Shown piece by piece: positions 4,498-6,380 of a DNA stretch of 6,380 nucleotides. The stretch's first letter is position 1, and each line of letters starts with the position of its first letter. Location: the NCBI GenBank assembly GCA_934589225.1, contig CAKTNS010000072.1:1-6380 (forward strand). Direction: 5' to 3'. The notes below the pieces were generated by a model that was given only the letters and a program-made list of their open reading frames with translations, was not told the origin of the DNA and searched no databases. The position numbers were made by a program, and so were the translations under genes. The stretch is from an uncultured Oscillospiraceae bacterium. Lineage in GTDB: Bacteria; Bacillota; Clostridia; Oscillospirales; Oscillospiraceae.

Positions 4498-4538
4498 AAT
4501 AAAAAGAGGACACCCTACGGATGTCCTCTTTTTATTGG
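4496..4538. terminator. Bidirectional terminator overlapping the recombinase stop codon
   Basis: Two 20-base arms (4496-4515 and 4519-4538) pair with a single mismatch around a 3-base loop. The arms contain AATAAAAAGAGGACA and its complement, giving a T-rich tract in both directions. The recombinase stop TAG (4517-4515) lies in the loop, so the last residues IKRGHP are encoded by the stem. Confidence 0.85.
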
Positions 4539-6002
4539 TGGGGGACAGTCGTTTACATCCGAACAAAACACATATTCAATTTCGTCCAGGGTCACGGTTT
4601 CCGCATGATCCCGGAAATTGTAGGTGAACACAATTTTATCATCATACACATACACAGAGTTCAAAAAAGTATCGATCATTTCCCGCTGATAGGCCTTGTC
4701 GTTGATGCTGCCGTATTTGAAGCGGCTGATCCATTTGACGATTTCTTCCTTGGTGAACACTGGCTGCGCCATCTGGGCGCGGATCAGGCTGATGTTCAGC
4801 TCCTCTTTCTGACGTTCCAGTTCTTCCATTCGCTCCTTTGTGGTGGGCGTAAAAATGCCGGCTTCAATCGCTTTCAGCAGATTTTTAAGGCTTTTGTCAC
4901 ACACACGGAGCTGTTCTTTGATAGAGGGAATCATCGGATTCTCCTGTCCCTGTATGGCAATGATGGCATCTGCTACCCGGTCAATGACCTCATCGGTGAG
5001 AACTTTGGTTACAGTCTCCACGACGACTGCCCGCTCCAGCCAATCCCGCTTAATTGCTTTCCGCTTGCAGGTATGTCCATGCTTGGCGTTGATGCACTTA
5101 TAGTAGTAATAGACTGTGCCGTTTCTGCTTTTTCCACACTCACCAACCATATGGCCACCGCAGGTGCCGCAAAACACCTTTCCGGACAGCAGGTATTCTT
5201 CCTTTGCCTTGGCTCTTCCCGGGGATTTCTTGTTTGCTTCCATCCGTCTTTGCACCCTTTCAAATACATCTTTTTCAACCAATGCCGGAACGCCGCCCGG
5301 GATGATCATGTCACCGTAGCAGTAATCCCCGATATATTTCCTGTTTTTCAGAAGAAGCGTCATGGCACTTGCCTGGAATGGCCTGTTAAAATTGTTGCGC
5401 AAGCCTCTTGCGTTCAAGTCTTTCATAATGCTCTTAATCAGCTCGCCCTTGTCGTAGCGGGAGAAAATCTCCCGCACGATAGGGGCAGTTTTTGGATTCA
5501 CGACCAGCGCGCCGGTTCCTTTATTCACGGAATACCCATAAGCCAATGTACCGCCGTTATTCCGGCATTTCATTGCGTTTTCCCGCTGACCACGGCGCAC
5601 TTTGACAGCTAACTCTGCGGAATAATACTCCGCCATACCCTCCAGCATGGATTCCAGGATAATTCCCTCCGGGCCGTCGGCAATGGCCTCCTTGGCAGAT
5701 ACGACCCGCACACCGTTCTTTTTTAGAATATGCTTGTAGTGGGCACTGTCATATCGGTCACGGGAGAATCTGTCCAGCTTCCATACGAGAACCACGTCAA
5801 ACAACCGCTTTTCGCTGTCGTGGATCATCCTCTGAAAATCCGGGCGGTCTGCCGTTCTGGCAGACAATGCCCGGTCAATATAGTTTCCGACAATCGCCAG
5901 CTTGTTTTGCTCCGCGTATTCCCGGCAATCCCGAAGCTGTCCCTCAATGGATTCCTCTCGCTGGTTATCCGAAGAATAGCGGGCGTAAATGACTGCGTTC
6001 AT
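4515..6002 (-). CDS. Large serine recombinase (resolvase/invertase N-terminal, recombinase, zinc ribbon)
   Basis: 495 aa, typical length for large serine recombinases that integrate or excise mobile elements through a phosphoserine intermediate. The catalytic domain (1-145) has YARYSSDNQ with nucleophile Ser10 next to Arg8, and KLDRFSRDRYD with Arg78 and Arg81. The recombinase domain (about 150-255) includes GYSVNKGTGALVVNP and the SAMTLLLKNRKYIGDYCYGD region. The zinc ribbon uses C278-x2-C281 and C303/C312. A coiled coil (about 360-412) and a C-terminal region ending CPPPIKRGHP follow. The start ATG 6002 has AAGGAGG (6010-6016) 7 bases upstream and overlaps the preceding gene by ATGA. It is the last gene of a minus-strand operon and probably the recombination gene at the end of an integrative or mobilisable element extending to the right. 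The attachment site cannot be located from one end. Confidence 0.93.
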   Translation of the reverse strand: MNAVIYARYSSDNQREESIEGQLRDCREYAEQNKLAIVGNYIDRALSARTADRPDFQRMIHDSEKRLFDVVLVWKLDRFSRDRYDSAHYKHILKKNGVRVVSAKEAIADGPEGIILESMLEGMAEYYSAELAVKVRRGQRENAMKCRNNGGTLAYGYSVNKGTGALVVNPKTAPIVREIFSRYDKGELIKSIMKDLNARGLRNNFNRPFQASAMTLLLKNRKYIGDYCYGDMIIPGGVPALVEKDVFERVQRRMEANKKSPGRAKAKEEYLLSGKVFCGTCGGHMVGECGKSRNGTVYYYYKCINAKHGHTCKRKAIKRDWLERAVVVETVTKVLTDEVIDRVADAIIAIQGQENPMIPSIKEQLRVCDKSLKNLLKAIEAGIFTPTTKERMEELERQKEELNISLIRAQMAQPVFTKEEIVKWISRFKYGSINDKAYQREMIDTFLNSVYVYDDKIVFTYNFRDHAETVTLDEIEYVFCSDVNDCPPPIKRGHP

Positions 6003-6205
6003 GCTGATACCTCCTTCCCGTGCATCATATCGTCTTTCTGATCTCGCTGCAAATGTACGGCGGACTTTTCGGATAGAGAAGCCTGCATCAGAGGGAGGAA
6101 GAACCGTGCCAGCCTTTCAATTGCGAAGTCGGGGATATGTGTGGAATCGTCCCGGGTTACGGTTTTCATATCCGGGGTAGAGGTATTCAATACTTCTGCT
6201 TCCAT
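5999..6205 (-). CDS. Small conserved-type protein upstream of the recombinase
   Basis: 68 aa from ATG 6205: MEAEVLNTSTPDMKTV, then PDFAIERLARFFLPLMQASL and a polar tail ending MMHGKEVSA. Its TGA overlaps the recombinase ATG (ATGA), so the two are probably translationally coupled. I chose ATG 6205 because AGGGGG (6212-6217) lies 6 bases upstream and the previous gene ends 10 bases before. A longer frame from GTG 6256 would overlap that gene and has no ribosome binding site. Short ORFs with an IERLAR-x-LLP-like motif are, as I recall, common just before recombinases in clostridial elements. Their function is unknown; an accessory or directionality role is only a guess. Confidence 0.6.
   Translation of the reverse strand: MEAEVLNTSTPDMKTVTRDDSTHIPDFAIERLARFFLPLMQASLSEKSAVHLQRDQKDDMMHGKEVSA
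6010..6016 (-). promoter_or_regulatory. Strong Shine-Dalgarno of the recombinase
   Basis: AAGGAGG on the minus strand with a 7-base spacer to ATG 6002. It lies inside the upstream small gene, as expected for overlapping genes. Confidence 0.8.
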
Positions 6206-6215
6206 CAGCAGCCCC

Positions 6216-6374
6216 CTATCGTTCCTGTTCGGTTCGTCGGCGGTAGTCCTTCTCACAGAGCTTTATAACCGCCTCCTCAATTTGGATAGGCGTGTAGCTA
6301 TTGGGGAAGAATTTGCGGATACGTTCCATGGGGATTTTCAATCGATCTTTCTGATTTGCCTTTTCCTCGCCCAT
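6216..6374 (-). CDS. Small basic conserved-type protein, first visible gene of the recombinase operon
   Basis: 52 aa from ATG 6374: MGEEKANQKDRLKIPMERIR, KFFPNSYTPIQIEEAVIKLC, EKDYRRRTEQER, stop TAG 6218-6216. The segment IPMERIRKFFPNSYTPIQIEEAV looks like a compact helical DNA-associated protein; very similar short proteins occur, from memory, next to recombinases of clostridial mobile elements. The frame stays open to the window edge, so the true start may lie beyond 6380. It precedes the 68-aa gene by 10 bases and belongs to the same operon. No function can be assigned. Confidence 0.6.
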   Translation of the reverse strand: MGEEKANQKDRLKIPMERIRKFFPNSYTPIQIEEAVIKLCEKDYRRRTEQER

Positions 6375-6380
6375 AATGGA

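Larger units (their letters stand above)
4183..4514. other. Hairpin-rich intergenic region between convergent genes
   Basis: The 332 bases between the TOTE remnant (plus) and the recombinase (minus) contain no credible gene. They hold the terminators at 4189-4233 and 4295-4321, the multi-hairpin element 4355-4497 and the left arm of the terminator 4496-4538. Open frames here are read through inverted repeats. Confidence 0.7.

Noticed and set aside
4355..4498. A tRNA gene (GGTTCGAATCC ... ACCA end, paired outer stem)
   Set aside because: Arm lengths do not fit: the T-stem does not pair, one base is missing in the 3' part, and the enclosed hairpins are too long for D and anticodon arms.
4521..5612. 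363-aa plus-strand open frame
   Set aside because: Shadow of the serine recombinase on the opposite strand, which has clear catalytic and zinc-binding motifs.
5999..6256. 85-aa version of the small gene starting at GTG 6256
   Set aside because: It overlaps the 52-aa gene by about 40 bases and lacks a ribosome binding site, whereas ATG 6205 has one.

Overview
The window looks like an accessory stretch of a spore-forming gut Firmicute (Clostridia, probably Oscillospirales). This rests on an alpha/beta-type small acid-soluble spore protein (SASP) at the left edge, strong GGAGG-type ribosome binding sites, moderate GC, and a large serine recombinase of the kind common in mobile elements of these bacteria. 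The genus cannot be read from the sequence.

Layout. Positions 1-246 (minus) hold a SASP gene whose last conserved residues are replaced by unrelated sequence that runs off the window, with a possible sigma-G promoter behind it (294-324). Positions 247-580 are non-coding and carry a dispersed repeat module, 12-bp tandem repeats and a tRNA-3'-end-like segment. Positions 581-1095 (minus) are a BRO-N (phage antirepressor-like) gene with an intact N-terminal domain and a C-terminal tail in another frame, so the middle is missing. Positions 1096-1660 are non-coding, with a possible promoter/operator for the BRO gene, chained hairpins, two identical 12-bp near-palindromes 31 bp apart, and second copies of the repeat modules. 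Positions 1661-3121 (plus) hold the one large intact plus-strand gene, a Schlafen/AlbA_2 - GHKL-like ATPase - winged-helix protein. Positions 3122-3449 hold a terminator, clustered GTATCC/GGATAC hexamers and two tiny coupled ORFs. Positions 3450-4182 (plus) are a second internally deleted gene: the start of a TOTE-type primase-helicase joined out of frame to its C-terminal PLD-like domain. Positions 4183-4538 are a very hairpin-rich intergenic region with three terminators and a cloverleaf-like structure. Positions 4515-6374 (minus) are an operon of two small proteins and a 495-aa serine recombinase, probably the end of an integrative element whose body lies to the right.

How it fits together. 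The right part is a mobile-element recombination module read towards the centre. The centre and left are a graveyard of conflict- or phage-related genes (BRO-N, TOTE primase-helicase) around one intact AlbA_2 ATPase. The most unusual items are the multi-hairpin element at 4355-4497 and the recurring gene architecture in which N- and C-termini survive while the middle is lost. I found no CRISPR array, rRNA or intact tRNA. No complete new defence system can be claimed; the structured element is the best candidate for something undescribed.
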